This document shows positions 47,551-57,700 of a DNA stretch of 64,000 nt, in pieces. Both the position numbers and the translations under genes were made by a program. This stretch comes from CAYYAQ01 sp964469555 (GTDB lineage Bacteria; Planctomycetota; UBA1135; UBA2386): the NCBI GenBank assembly GCA_964469555.1, contig CAYYAQ010000004.1:1-64000 (forward strand). The letters run 5' to 3'. Each line of letters starts with the position of its first letter. Position 1 is the first letter of the stretch. Below the pieces are notes generated by a model, which worked only from the letters and a program-made list of their open reading frames with translations, did no database searches and had not been told where the DNA came from.

Positions 47551-48318
47551 TCAGGTGCCTGACACCAGCCCCCCATCGACGCTCAGGACGGCTCCGTTCA
47601 CGAAACCCGCCTGCTCGGAGGCGAGGAACAAGTACGCCGCAGCAACTTCCTCAGGACGGCCCAGACGTCTCACGGGCGTGCGCTCGGCCATGAGCGCGAG
47701 CACTTTCGCGGGGACGGCCAGCGCCATCTCCGTCTCGATGAATCCCGGGGCGATGGCGTTCGCGGTGATGCCGTGCTTGCCGAGTTCGCGCGCCCAGACC
47801 TTCGTCATGCCGATGACGCCGGTCTTCGCCGCCACGTAGTTTGTTTGGCCGAAGTTGCCGTAGAGCCCGACCACCGAACTCGCGCTGACGATGCGCCCGT
47901 AGCCGCGCTCGACCATGTGCGGGACGACGCTCTGCGTGCAGAGGAACACGCCCTTGACGTTGACGGCGATGACGGCGTCGAAGTCCTCTTCACTCATCAT
48001 GTCGACGACCTCCCCGTCGACGACCTTGACGAGTTGGGCGTCTCGCACGATTCCAGCGTTGTTGATCAGGATGTCGATCTGGCCGTACCGATCGAGGGTC
48101 GCGGCGGTCGCCGCTCCGACCTGCGAGCCATCGGTGACATCGACGGCGCAGCCGAGCGCGTCGGGGAGCGCCTCCGTCACGAGATGCACTTCGTCAGCAT
48201 CACGGTCCCAGAGCGCGACGGCGGCACCGGACTCGGTCAAGGCCTCGGCGACCGCCCGACCGATACCCTTGGCGGCCCCGGTGACGACGGCGACGCGGTC
48301 TTGAAAATCCAGGTTCAC
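47551..48318 (-). CDS. Short-chain dehydrogenase/reductase, FabG-like
   Basis: A 255-residue classical SDR. Cofactor motif VVTGAAKGIGRAVAEAL, then LINNAGIVRD, active-site Ser in VSASSVVGLYG and the YxxxK pair in QTNYVAAKTGVIGM. The Asp at the end of beta-2 (ALWDRDADE) suggests preference for NAD(H). It most resembles 3-oxoacyl-ACP reductases, so it may reduce beta-ketoacyl thioesters, but SDR substrate assignment from sequence is unreliable. The start is GTG (48318). Its last codons are encoded by GGTGTCAGGCACC, a palindromic motif common between genes in related organisms. Confidence 0.85.
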   Translation of the reverse strand: MNLDFQDRVAVVTGAAKGIGRAVAEALTESGAAVALWDRDADEVHLVTEALPDALGCAVDVTDGSQVGAATAATLDRYGQIDILINNAGIVRDAQLVKVVDGEVVDMMSEEDFDAVIAVNVKGVFLCTQSVVPHMVERGYGRIVSASSVVGLYGNFGQTNYVAAKTGVIGMTKVWARELGKHGITANAIAPGFIETEMALAVPAKVLALMAERTPVRRLGRPEEVAAAYLFLASEQAGFVNGAVLSVDGGLVSGT

Positions 48319-48425
48319 GTGGCGGGTGATTGTCGTCGCCGACAGGGGAAAGTAGAAGCGGCCAGATCGGAACTCGTCCGGTCTGGCCGCTGCCTCCCGC
48401 CTTCGCCAGGCGGCGATGTCTGGAG

Positions 48426-49367
48426 CTACCTGTCCTTCTTGCGGCGGCGCAGCTGCTCCTTCGCCTTCTGCAACTCCCTCAGGGCCTTCTCCAGCTCCGC
48501 GAGCGGCTTGCGCAGTTCCATGACGTGCTGCTCGGAATCGGTGCGACGACCTCGCTCGTTGCGCTCCCGCTCGCGTTCGCGGCCATCATTCTTCTTGGCC
48601 CGTTCCGCGGTTGCGTAGAACTGTTTCCCTAGCTTGATCACGACCTCCGCGTGCTTCCCCTTCTGGCCACTCAGGATCTCACCGGCCATGAGCAAATGCT
48701 TCGCGGTCGCCATCCGGCTCGGCGCATCCTCGTACACCTTCTGCGCCTTCTTGTTGCGAACGCCCTTCAACCGGAGGCTCAGGGCTTGCGATGCACGGTG
48801 CAACGACTCTGCCGCATCGCCTCGCTCCGCCTTCTTGAGAACGCCAACGCTGTAGTTCATGATCTCGAACTGCTGCGCGGCAACCTGGCGCTCGGTGAGC
48901 TTCTTCTTGGTGTTCTTGGTGTTCTTGGGCTGTTGCTTCTGGCGCACGCGGCCTTCCCGCCTCTCGTCGCGCCCCCGGTCGCCGCGGGCCAGGATCTTCC
49001 GCAGTTTCCGCGAGTACATGTTGAGCTTCTGGGCCTGCGCGGACTGGCCAGATTCCTTGAGAGCGCCGACCGCACGCTCCAGGTGCTTCCACAACCCGTT
49101 GTATTCATCACGACGGCGATCGCGCTCGTTCTTGCTGCGGCCTTCGCCATTCCGGTTCGAGACCGCCGCCAGCCTCTTCGTGAGTGCGCTCGCGTCCGAC
49201 AGCAGCTTCCGGGCCTGCTCGTGACGACCTTCCACCACCAGCTTCTCGGCCTGGTTCGTCAGCGAGTGGATTCTCTTCTTCGCCGCCTCGAGTTCGTCGT
49301 TCTGGGCGGTGGCGGTGGCGACGAAGACCGCCAGAGCCATCACGAGCAGGGCGGATAGTCGTTTCAT
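48426..49367 (-). CDS. Secreted coiled-coil protein, highly charged
   Basis: A 313-residue exported protein with a signal peptide (MKRLSALLVMALAVFVATATAQ) and a Shine-Dalgarno-like GAGG upstream. The mature protein is almost entirely Lys/Arg/Glu-rich helix, with heptad-like runs (ELEAAKKRIHSLTNQAEKL, MELRKPLAELEKALRELQKA) and low-complexity basic blocks (PKNTKNTKKKL, KKNDGRERERERNERGRR). It probably forms a coiled coil in the periplasm or on the surface. No family is recognised. It is divergent from the Kelch gene. Confidence 0.7.
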   Translation of the reverse strand: MKRLSALLVMALAVFVATATAQNDELEAAKKRIHSLTNQAEKLVVEGRHEQARKLLSDASALTKRLAAVSNRNGEGRSKNERDRRRDEYNGLWKHLERAVGALKESGQSAQAQKLNMYSRKLRKILARGDRGRDERREGRVRQKQQPKNTKNTKKKLTERQVAAQQFEIMNYSVGVLKKAERGDAAESLHRASQALSLRLKGVRNKKAQKVYEDAPSRMATAKHLLMAGEILSGQKGKHAEVVIKLGKQFYATAERAKKNDGRERERERNERGRRTDSEQHVMELRKPLAELEKALRELQKAKEQLRRRKKDR

Positions 49368-49633
49368 CGTGGTTCTTCCTCGGAAAGGGGGAGCAGTGCG
49401 TGCGTCGCGCCGATGCGAACGCGAGACGATACCTTGGGGAGGCTCACGCCCCGTGCTCCATCGGGTGGTTCAGCGGCGCAGCTTGACGACCGGAAACGGT
49501 CACCCGAAATCGCCCGAACAAGAAACAGATGTAATCGCTAACATCCTGGATTGCGGCCCCCGCGACCGGTTTCGGCGAAGTGTCCGGCTTGGGGCACTAC
49601 CCTTCCCCACTATCATCACCCTTCCCCACTAAC

Positions 49634-50965
49634 ATGAGTTCCACGCCCGCGCCCGGTCCTCTCCTCGCTGTCTGGGGAGTCCTGCTCATGCATACCCCCG
49701 TCGGTGCACAGAGCCCCGGCTTCTGGGAAGCCCGACCCGCGTTGAACTCCGCCCGACAGGAACTCGCCGCTGCGGTACTCCAGGGCCGCGTCTACGCCGC
49801 CGGCGGGTTCGGGTCCAATCGGGCCCCGCTCAGGACCGTCGAACGGTTCGATCCGATCGCCAAGAAGTGGTCGTTCGTCGCCAACCTCCCGACGACGCTG
49901 CACCACTTCGGGATGGCGCCTGTCGGCGGCAAGCTCTACGCGATCGGTGGGTACGTCTCCGGATTCTCGGGGACGGACAAGTGCTGGTCCTACGATCCCG
50001 CGACGAACAAGTGGAGCGCCATCGCCAGCCTCCCGCGGGCGCGCGGTGGACTCGTCGCCGTGGCGCTCGGCGGCAAGATCTACGCGATTGGAGGTGTCGT
50101 GCCGCGGGTCGGCGTCGTGGCGGATCTCACCGTGTACGACCCCGCGACGAACAAGTGGGCGACGCTGACTTCGATGGCGTTTCGCCGGGAACACCTGGCG
50201 GCGGCAACGCTCGGCGGCAAGCTCTACGCCGTCGGCGGTAGACGCGGGGGAAACTTCGCCTATCTGGAGGAGTATGACCCGGCCACGAACAAGTGGACGC
50301 GGCGCAAGGACATGCCGACCGCGCGGGGCGGGAACGGGGCGGCGATCCTGAACGGCAAGCTGGTGGTCGTCGGCGGCGAGTCACCCGGCATTTTCCCGCA
50401 AGCGGAAGAGTACGACCCGACGACGAACACGTGGCGCAGCCTGGAACGCATGAGAACCGGCGTCCACGGGATCTACCCGGTGTCGTTCGGCGACGAGATC
50501 GTGGTCGTCGGCGGCGCGACGGTCGCGGGCTTCGGCGCGGTCAACATCGTGCAGTCGCTGCGGCTGCACCCCGATGGCGTCGATCCGTACGGAACCGGCA
50601 CGCCGTCGTGCAACGGCACGCTGACGGTCTACGTCAGCCACCGCCCCGTCCCCAGCGAGCCCAGGTTCTCGTTCCTCTCGGATGGACTTCCAAGAAGCAC
50701 GTTCGGAATCTTCGCGTTTGGGGTCGGTGCCGACACCGCTGGTTCGACGATCTTGGGATTCCGGACCCACCTGGATCTCGCCAAACTGATCATTCTCCTC
50801 CCGATGAGCAGTGACGCGGCGGGTCGAAACGTCTTCAAAGTCCCACTCCCCGCTGGCACGTCGGGAATCCACGACTACATTCAGTTCCTGTGGGCGAACA
50901 ATTCAGGCTGCGGCGGCGCAGGAACGACGAGCACGTCGCGAGGATTGAGCGTGCGCATCCGATGA
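49634..50965 (+). CDS. Secreted Kelch-repeat beta-propeller protein
   Basis: A 443-residue protein with a signal peptide (about residues 1-26, ending PVGAQ) and six Kelch repeats, each with the double-glycine turn and the aromatic-W pair: VYAAGGFG, LYAIGGYV, IYAIGGVV, LYAVGGRR, then VVGGES and VVGGAT, with YDPATNKW in between. The last 110 residues form a separate beta domain like those in other secreted proteins here. Kelch propellers bind proteins or glycans; the single-domain galactose-oxidase-type catalytic residues are not apparent. The start at 49634 is preferred over the upstream ATG because it directly precedes the signal peptide. A 13-bp direct repeat lies just upstream of it. Confidence 0.8.
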   Translation: MSSTPAPGPLLAVWGVLLMHTPVGAQSPGFWEARPALNSARQELAAAVLQGRVYAAGGFGSNRAPLRTVERFDPIAKKWSFVANLPTTLHHFGMAPVGGKLYAIGGYVSGFSGTDKCWSYDPATNKWSAIASLPRARGGLVAVALGGKIYAIGGVVPRVGVVADLTVYDPATNKWATLTSMAFRREHLAAATLGGKLYAVGGRRGGNFAYLEEYDPATNKWTRRKDMPTARGGNGAAILNGKLVVVGGESPGIFPQAEEYDPTTNTWRSLERMRTGVHGIYPVSFGDEIVVVGGATVAGFGAVNIVQSLRLHPDGVDPYGTGTPSCNGTLTVYVSHRPVPSEPRFSFLSDGLPRSTFGIFAFGVGADTAGSTILGFRTHLDLAKLIILLPMSSDAAGRNVFKVPLPAGTSGIHDYIQFLWANNSGCGGAGTTSTSRGLSVRIR

Positions 50966-51600
50966 CAACCGCGATGCGGACCGGGATCGCCCTCGGGTTG
51001 CTCGGATCGCTTCTCGGTTGCATGTGCACGCCGACGGCAGGCCCCGACGGTTGGATCGACCTGTTCGACGGACAGAGTCTCGCGTGCTGGAAGGTCACCG
51101 ACTTCGCCGACCACGGCGAAGTCCGAGTGGAGAAGGGCGCCCTCGTCCTGAAGCCAGGGACCCCGTTCAGCGGCGTGACTCTCGACGGCGCAGCCTTTCC
51201 GACCTCCGACTACGAGATCGAACTGCGTGGCGCCAAGGTCGACGGTGACGACTTCTTCTGCGCGCTCACGTTCCCGGTCGGAGCGAGCCACTGCACTCTC
51301 GTCCTCGGAGGCTGGGGCGGGCAACTCGTCGGTCTTTCGTCGCTGGACGAGATGGACGCGTCCGAAAACCCGACGACGGAATTCATGGACTTCGAAAAGG
51401 GCCGATTCTATGACGTGCGCATTCGCGTCACTACCAAACACATCACGGCGTGGATCGGCGACAAGAAGATCATCGACCAGGATATTCGTGAGCACACCGT
51501 GTCCGTGCGTTGGGAAGTCGAGCCATCTCGACCACTCGGGATCGCTTCATTCGAAACCGAAGCTGCGTACACGAGGATTCGCTACCGCTCCGTTCACTAG
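50962..51600 (+). CDS. DUF1080-family lipoprotein
   Basis: A 212-residue protein with a lipobox (GLLGSLLGC, Cys near residue 20), so probably membrane-anchored. The rest is a single DUF1080-type jelly roll: GWIDLFDGQSLACWKV, VRVEKGALVLKPG, TSDYEIELRGAKVDGDDFF, YDVRIRVTTKHITAWIGDKK. This family includes 3-keto-disaccharide hydrolases and glycan-binding proteins; catalysis is not evident here. The ATG overlaps the stop of the Kelch gene (ATGA), so the two are translated together, and both may bind the same polymer. Confidence 0.8.
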   Translation: MTTAMRTGIALGLLGSLLGCMCTPTAGPDGWIDLFDGQSLACWKVTDFADHGEVRVEKGALVLKPGTPFSGVTLDGAAFPTSDYEIELRGAKVDGDDFFCALTFPVGASHCTLVLGGWGGQLVGLSSLDEMDASENPTTEFMDFEKGRFYDVRIRVTTKHITAWIGDKKIIDQDIREHTVSVRWEVEPSRPLGIASFETEAAYTRIRYRSVH

Positions 51601-51632
51601 CCCGGACCATTCTGTTCCTCTCGGTCGCCCCC

Positions 51633-52940
51633 ATGACTGACCGCGACCAACTCTCACTCACCTCCCGCCTGCTCCGCGATCTCGGTCCGGAACACGGCGA
51701 TGGTCTGCGGATCGGCGGCGTGTCGGCGGAGGAGATCGCCGAGCAGTTCGGGACGCCGTGCTACGTCTACGACGCGGAGCTGCTCCGTCGACGTTGCGCG
51801 GAGGTGACGAGGTCACTCGGCGTCGACGTCCTGTTCGCGATCAAGGCCAATCCCTGCCTCGCGGTCGGACAGGTTCTCGCTGACGCGGGCGCCGGAGCTG
51901 ACGTCGCTTCCGCTGGCGAAGTACACGTCGCGATGCGCGCAGGTTTCGCGAAGGAGAAGATCCAGTTCGCCGGACCGGGGAAGACGCGCGCGGAACTGAG
52001 CCTCGCGGTGGACCGCGGCGTCGGAACGATCAACCTCGAGTCGGCATCGGAGTACGAGACGCTGCTGAGGATCGTGCGAGAGCGCAAGCCCGAGTCACCG
52101 CCGGCGGTCGCGATCCGGATCAACCCGACCATCGGCGTCGCCGGCGCCAGGATGCGGATGGGTGGCGGTTGTTCGAAGTTCGGCGTCGACGTCGAAGACG
52201 TGACGGCCCTCGCTCGCCGCATCGTGGACCACGGCGTCGTCTCCCTGGGTGGGTTGCACTGCTACCTGGGGACCCAGGTGTTCGACGCCGACGCCTGGCT
52301 CGACAGCGTGCGCGGCTTGTCGGACTTTGCCAGCGAAGTCGAGACCTCGCTCGGCGTCAAATTGGATTCGTTGAACCTCGGCGGAGGCTTCGGCGTGCCG
52401 TGCTTCGAAGGCGACGCGGAGTTCGATCTCGATGCTGCGGGCGACGGACTGCACGCGTTGATGGATGGTGACCGACGGTACTTCGTGGAGCTCGGTCGCT
52501 ATTTGACTGCTCCATCCGGCGTCTACCTCGCCCGGGTCGAGCACATCAAGGAGTCAAGGGGCAAGCGGTTCGCCGTCTTGGACGGCGGCATGCACCACTT
52601 CGGGGCAGCGACTGGGATCGGCGCTGTGATCCGCCGACCGTTCCCGATCGTCTCGGCGACCGCGCCGTTCGAATCGGGAGAACCCCAAGTCGTGTGCGGT
52701 CCGCTGTGCACCCCCGCGGATGAGTTCGCCTCGACCGCGAGCCTACAGCGATTGGCGGTCGGAGATCTCGTCGCGATACTCGCGGCGGGAGCGTACGGAC
52801 TGACGTTCTCACCGGTACTGTTCCTCAGTCACCCCACCCCCGCCGAAGTCCTGGTCGACGCCGGCAAGGCGCACCTCGTTCGGCAACGCGGTCGCGCGGA
52901 GGACGCCCTGCGCGGTCAGTTCCTGCCGGGGGAGGCATGA
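51633..52940 (+). CDS. PLP-dependent decarboxylase, LysA/type III fold
   Basis: A 435-residue alanine-racemase-fold decarboxylase like diaminopimelate or ornithine decarboxylase. The PLP lysine is Lys71 in DVLFAIKANPCLAV; the phosphate-binding glycine loop is LNLGGGFGVP, and the active-site Cys is in VVCGPLCTPADEF; FVELGRYLTAPSGVY follows the usual second-half pattern. The next two genes encode an AMP-dependent ligase and an acyl carrier protein, so it probably supplies an amine or decarboxylates an amino acid for a small biosynthetic cassette. The set resembles the ligase/decarboxylase/ACP groups that accompany exosortase systems, but no exosortase is nearby. The start at 51633 is chosen by homology. 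Confidence 0.82.
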   Translation: MTDRDQLSLTSRLLRDLGPEHGDGLRIGGVSAEEIAEQFGTPCYVYDAELLRRRCAEVTRSLGVDVLFAIKANPCLAVGQVLADAGAGADVASAGEVHVAMRAGFAKEKIQFAGPGKTRAELSLAVDRGVGTINLESASEYETLLRIVRERKPESPPAVAIRINPTIGVAGARMRMGGGCSKFGVDVEDVTALARRIVDHGVVSLGGLHCYLGTQVFDADAWLDSVRGLSDFASEVETSLGVKLDSLNLGGGFGVPCFEGDAEFDLDAAGDGLHALMDGDRRYFVELGRYLTAPSGVYLARVEHIKESRGKRFAVLDGGMHHFGAATGIGAVIRRPFPIVSATAPFESGEPQVVCGPLCTPADEFASTASLQRLAVGDLVAILAAGAYGLTFSPVLFLSHPTPAEVLVDAGKAHLVRQRGRAEDALRGQFLPGEA

Positions 52941-54418
52941 TACTCCGCTCCCGCCTGCACGCCGCCGCCACGGGTCGAGAGGAGTCGATCGCGATTTCGC
53001 GAGAAGAATTGGCCTGGACGTTCGGCGAACTTGAACGGTGGACGAACACGCTGACGATGCGACTGTCGAACGCGTCACGACCGCCGAAGATCGCGGCAGG
53101 GCTGCCCGGCGGTCCTGAGTTCTCCGCATTGCAGTTCGCCTGCGCCGCGGCGAACACCCTGTTCGCACCAGTGCCTGCACGCGCGACGCAGCGGGAGTTG
53201 CGCCACATCCTACAGCTCGTGCCGTACGACTTCGTCGTCGTTCCCGACAGGGCGGGCGGCGAGCTCTACGGAAAGGCGGGCGCTCAGACGATCTTGTTCG
53301 AAGAGCTCGCGCGGGGCGAACGACTCCCCCCGTCGCGTGAAGACGCCGCAGACCCGCGCTTGCAGAACGCGCGACTTCTGCAGTTGACATCCGGATCGAC
53401 GGGCAAGCCGCACGGGGTGTTGTTGACCGAGGACAACCTCCTCGCGAACCTCGACCAGAACGAGGACTTCCTCGCGGGATTCGCGGACCAACACGTGTTC
53501 TGCCCCCTCTTCCAGAATCAGGCCATGGGCGGCGCCATCGCGCTCGAGCATCTCTGTTCGGGATCACCGGTCCACTTCGCCAACCGCTTCGACCCGGCCT
53601 CGGACATCGCACGCATGGCCGAACACGGCTGCACCGGGTTGTGGACGAGTCCGCACTACGCGCACTTGCTGCTGCGACTCGGACTCCTGCAGCAAGGGCA
53701 ACTGCCCGCCATGCGCGACCTGACGCTCGGCACGGCAACGGTTTCTTCGGGCCTCGTGAGCGATCTGCAGCGCGCGTTGCCGGAAGCGCACATCCACATC
53801 CGCTATGGCATCGCGGAGGCGCACGGCCCCATCGCGCGGCTCACGCTACACCCGGGTGAGGAGCTGCCCGGCACGGGCGTCGTGGGCGTTGGGGTGCACG
53901 GCGTCGAGGTCCGAGCGGACGGCGAGCTCCTGGCCAGGGCCCCTAGTGGTGCGGAGTTCGGTCTCGGTGACGACGGCGCACTGCGTTCCCTGCGGCGGGA
54001 TGGTGGTTTCCTTTCGACGGGAGATCTCGCCGAAGTCGGCGCGGACGGGACCGTGAGGCTGTTCGGCAGGAAGGCCCTGACTCTCAACGTACACGGCCAC
54101 CGCGTCGACCCCGCGGAGATCGAGATCCTGCTGCGCGAAATCCCTGGCGTGGGCGACGCGGTGGTGCTCGGCCTCGTGCCCGGGGACACAACCAGCAGAT
54201 TCGAAGACGAGCGCATCGTCGCATGTCTCGAACCGGTGCCGGGCCAGACGTGTCCCGAATCGTCCCAGCTGCAGGCGGCATGTGACGACGGACTCTCGCC
54301 GCACAAACTGCCGAGTCAGTACGTCACCTTCGAGCGCCTGCCTCGCACGCCGAGCGGCAAGCCCGATCGTCAAGCGCTGCGCGAACTCCTCTCTTCCCAG
54401 TCCCAGGCCCGCGGCTAA
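52937..54418 (+). CDS. AMP-dependent acyl/amino acid ligase (ANL superfamily)
   Basis: A 493-residue adenylating enzyme. The P-loop is LLQLTSGSTGKPHGVLLTEDN (near residue 150); FLSTGDLAEVGADGTVRLFGRK and the C-terminal catalytic Lys in LPRTPSGKPDRQALREL complete the fold. It would activate a carboxylic acid with ATP and load it onto a phosphopantetheine thiol, most likely that of the acyl carrier protein encoded right after it. The ATG overlaps the decarboxylase stop (ATGA). Specificity cannot be read from the sequence without a structural comparison. Confidence 0.85.
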   Translation: MILRSRLHAAATGREESIAISREELAWTFGELERWTNTLTMRLSNASRPPKIAAGLPGGPEFSALQFACAAANTLFAPVPARATQRELRHILQLVPYDFVVVPDRAGGELYGKAGAQTILFEELARGERLPPSREDAADPRLQNARLLQLTSGSTGKPHGVLLTEDNLLANLDQNEDFLAGFADQHVFCPLFQNQAMGGAIALEHLCSGSPVHFANRFDPASDIARMAEHGCTGLWTSPHYAHLLLRLGLLQQGQLPAMRDLTLGTATVSSGLVSDLQRALPEAHIHIRYGIAEAHGPIARLTLHPGEELPGTGVVGVGVHGVEVRADGELLARAPSGAEFGLGDDGALRSLRRDGGFLSTGDLAEVGADGTVRLFGRKALTLNVHGHRVDPAEIEILLREIPGVGDAVVLGLVPGDTTSRFEDERIVACLEPVPGQTCPESSQLQAACDDGLSPHKLPSQYVTFERLPRTPSGKPDRQALRELLSSQSQARG

Positions 54419-54421
54419 CCG

Positions 54422-54673
54422 TTGAACGAAGATCTGCAGACCAGGATCGCGGACCTCGTCGCCCGCATCATCGTGGAGAGCACCGGTCGTACCCTGGCTC
54501 TCAGTCCCGATGACCCACTGGTCAGCTCCGGCTACTTGGACTCGATGTGCATGGTAAACCTCGTGATCGCCATGCAATCCGAGCTGGGAGTCGACCTCGA
54601 CGTCGCCGACATGAGCGTCGACAACTTCGAAACCGTGCGCGCGATGACCGCGCTCCTCGAACAACGGCGGTGA
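54422..54673 (+). CDS. Acyl carrier protein
   Basis: An 83-residue ACP. The phosphopantetheine attachment serine is Ser41 in SSGYLDSMCMVNLV, and the pattern of helices (DLQTRIADLVARII, FETVRAMTALLEQ) is typical. The start is TTG at 54422, three bases after the ligase stop, an unusual start but in frame with all of the protein. It would carry the acid activated by the ligase. A strong hairpin directly follows, so this is the last gene of the operon. Confidence 0.88.
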   Translation: MNEDLQTRIADLVARIIVESTGRTLALSPDDPLVSSGYLDSMCMVNLVIAMQSELGVDLDVADMSVDNFETVRAMTALLEQRR

Positions 54674-54675
54674 AC

Positions 54676-54718
54676 GAAAACGGTCGATACCGTGCCAGGC
54701 GCGGGATCGACCGTTTTC
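54676..54718 (+). terminator. Bidirectional terminator, 13-bp perfect inverted repeat
   Basis: GAAAACGGTCGAT (54676-54688) is perfectly complementary to ATCGACCGTTTTC (54706-54718), with a 17-base loop containing CGTGCCAGGC. It starts 2 bases after the ACP stop and ends 22 bases before the stop of the convergent BNR gene. The A/T runs at the outer ends give a U tract on both strands, so it can terminate transcription from either side. Confidence 0.85.
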
Positions 54719-54740
54719 TGCGTCGCTGGGGCGCGGAGTA

Positions 54741-57700
54741 TCAGCGCGGTCGGGGGTCGTCGCTGATCTTGAAGGAGGCTTCCTTCGTCTTGCCGTCCGC
54801 AGTGACCAGGACCTTGTAGGTGCCGGTGGTTCCGCCGCCGCGACCGAAGCGACCGCCGCGGGAACGGCTGGAACCGGTCCTCCCGGTGCCACCAGTACGC
54901 GGGTTGGGACGACCATCCCACTCGACGCGGTTCAGACCGGCGACGGCCTTGACCTTGATGTCACGAATCACCTTGTCCGTCGCATCCTTGATCTGGACCT
55001 TCAGCTCGCCGGGAACCTTCTTCAGGTTGAAGAAGATCTGCGTCGAGCGCACCGGGATCTGGCCGGTGAAGCGGCTGGCACCACCCGAACTACCGCGACT
55101 GGAACCGCGGCGCCAGCGGATCACCTCGGACGGCTTGAACACCGCGAGGTCTTCGGCCACCGCCTTCGCTGTCATCTGGCGCACGGGCGCGATGTCAATG
55201 CTCCACAGACTGCGTCCGTGGGTGGCGATGACGATATCGCCACACGTCGCGTGCTGCGCGATCTCGTGGACCGCTACCGTCGGCAGGTTGTTGTGGAAGC
55301 GCGTCCAATCCTTGCCGCGGTTCAGCGAGATGTAGAGCCCGAACTCCGTCCCGACATAGAGCAGGTTCTCGTTCACCCGGTCCTCACGGACGACGCGCGT
55401 CGAACCGCGAGGGAGGTTGCCGCGAATCGAAGACCATGTCTGGCCGAAGTCCTCGCTGACGAGAACGTAGGGATCGTCGTCGTTGGACCTGTGCCCGTCG
55501 ACAGTGACGTAGACTCGACCTTCCTTGTGGCGCGATGCCTCGATCCCGCTGATCCACATCGGCTTCTTGACGATGTCGGTGAACGGCACGCCGGCAGCGC
55601 TCGAATCGTCCGAAGGCGCGCCGCCATTCTTGGCTCCATCGCCTTCGTCCACAGCGATCGCTTTGCGGAGGTTGACCCATTCGTGGTCGCCCTTCTTCGT
55701 CATCCAGAGGCCACCGTCATCCGTCCCGGCGTAGAGCACGTCTGCGTTGATCGGCGACTCGGAGATCGCAGTGCCACTGCCGCGCGAACCCGTGGTGATC
55801 TCGGGTGAGATCGACTTGAGGTTCGTGCCTCGATCCAGCGACCGGAACACGCGGTTGCCCACGTTGTAGTAGATCTTCGAGTTGTGGCTCGAGAGGATGA
55901 ACGGCGTGCGCCAGTTGTACCGGTAGCGACGCGGACTCGACGCGCCGCGCTGTGCGCCACGACCTGCCGGAGGACCACCGCGTTGGCGATTGCTTGACGA
56001 CGCAGGTCGGATCGACCCGGACTCGCGGGTGCGCAGGTTCGTGCGCCGCGTCGCACCGTTCTGGCTCTCGAAGTAGATCAGGTCCGCGTCGTTGGGATCG
56101 ACGATCGCGAGGAATCCATCCCCACCACCGATGCGGATCCAATCCTCGTTGATCGCGCCACTACCCGTCGATCCGCGGTGCGGTGCGCCCCACGTGCCGT
56201 TGTCCTGCAGGCCACCGTAGACCGAGTAGTCCCGTCGCGGCCCGATACCGACGTGGTAGAACTGGCCGATGGCCATGTGGTTCTTGTGTGCCCACGTCTT
56301 GGCGCGGTCGTAGCTCACGTAGAGCCCACCGTCACAACCGAGGATGAGGTGATCGCTATCGTTGGGATCGATCCACAGTGCGTGGTGGTCGGCATGCACG
56401 CCGCGGAACGGACCCGACGTGAACGTGTCTCCACCGTCGACCGACTTCGCGCCCGAGATCCCGAGCACGTACTGGAACTTCGTGTCGTTGGGATCGACGC
56501 GAAACTGGCTGAAGTACATCGGTCGCGGATCGAAGCTGTTGATCCGCTTCCAGCTCGTACCACCGTCGTCCGAACGGAAGATCCCGCCGTGCTCGTATCC
56601 GTGCTTGCCCTGGAAACGCTGCAGGTTCGCGCCCTGTCCACCGAGACGGCCCGTGTAGCGCACCGTGCCACCGTAGGTCCGACCACCCGAAGTGCCGCCG
56701 CGAGATCCACGTCCACGCCGACTGCGTCCGCCCTGCGAGGAGGTCGGCGCCTTCGCCAGCTTCATGCTGATCTTCGCCCTCTTTCCGGCGCGCTTGTAGA
56801 AGACCTCGATGGTCGCGCCGACTTCGAACTGGCAGATGCTCTCGATCACCTTGCTCGCGCCCTTGAAGGCCTGGCCATTGACCTCGAGGATCACGTCGCC
56901 CTTCTTCAAGCCCGCTTCCGCGGCCGGGCTCTTCTCTGGAACCTGAGCGACCGTCGCCCCCTCCTTGGAGTCCGCGACGATGATGCCGCTCCATCCGACG
57001 TTCTCGCCGGGCTTGCCCATCATCTCGCATTCGACGATCGCGAACACGACGTCGGGGTTCTTGCGGAAGTAGTCGATGCCGACACGACCAAGGTTGTTCG
57101 TAGGCAGACCCTTAGTCAGTTTCTCGAAGGTCCGCCCGCCGTCCTTCGTGCGGTAGATGCCGCTGCCGGGAGCGATCTTCTTCGCCGGACTGTTCGTGTC
57201 GAACCCATCGCGCTGGCGTTCGTACGTCGCGAAGATCAGGGTGTTGGGATCCTGCGGATGCATGTTGATCGCGATGACGCCGGTCTTCTCGTCCACGTAG
57301 TGGATCTTCTCCCACGTCTTGCCCCCATCAGTCGTCTTGTAGAGGCCACGGTCTTCGTTCTCTCCGTAGAGACGACCGAGCACACCGACGTAGACGACAT
57401 CGGGATTCGTCGGGTGCACGACGATCGAACCGATCTGGAACGACTCCTTGAGCCCCATGTTCTTCCAGGTCTTGCCACCGTCGGCGGACTTGTAGACTCC
57501 GTCACCGTAGCTCACCGAGTTGCGCGGGTTCTCCTCGCCGGTCCCGACCCACACGATGTTCGAGTCGCTCGGAGCGACGCACACGGCGCCGATCGACACC
57601 ACCGTCTCCTTGTCGAACTGATGCTCGAACGTGATGCCGTTGTTGCTGGTCTTGAGCAGACCGCCCGACGCCGTGGCCGCGTAGAAGATCTTCGGGTCCT

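Noticed and set aside
49482..49501. Hairpin GACCG-GAAA-CGGTC with a GNRA tetraloop, considered as part of a small RNA
   Set aside because: Only five base pairs, with no promoter or terminator recognised around it; it could be chance in GC-rich DNA.
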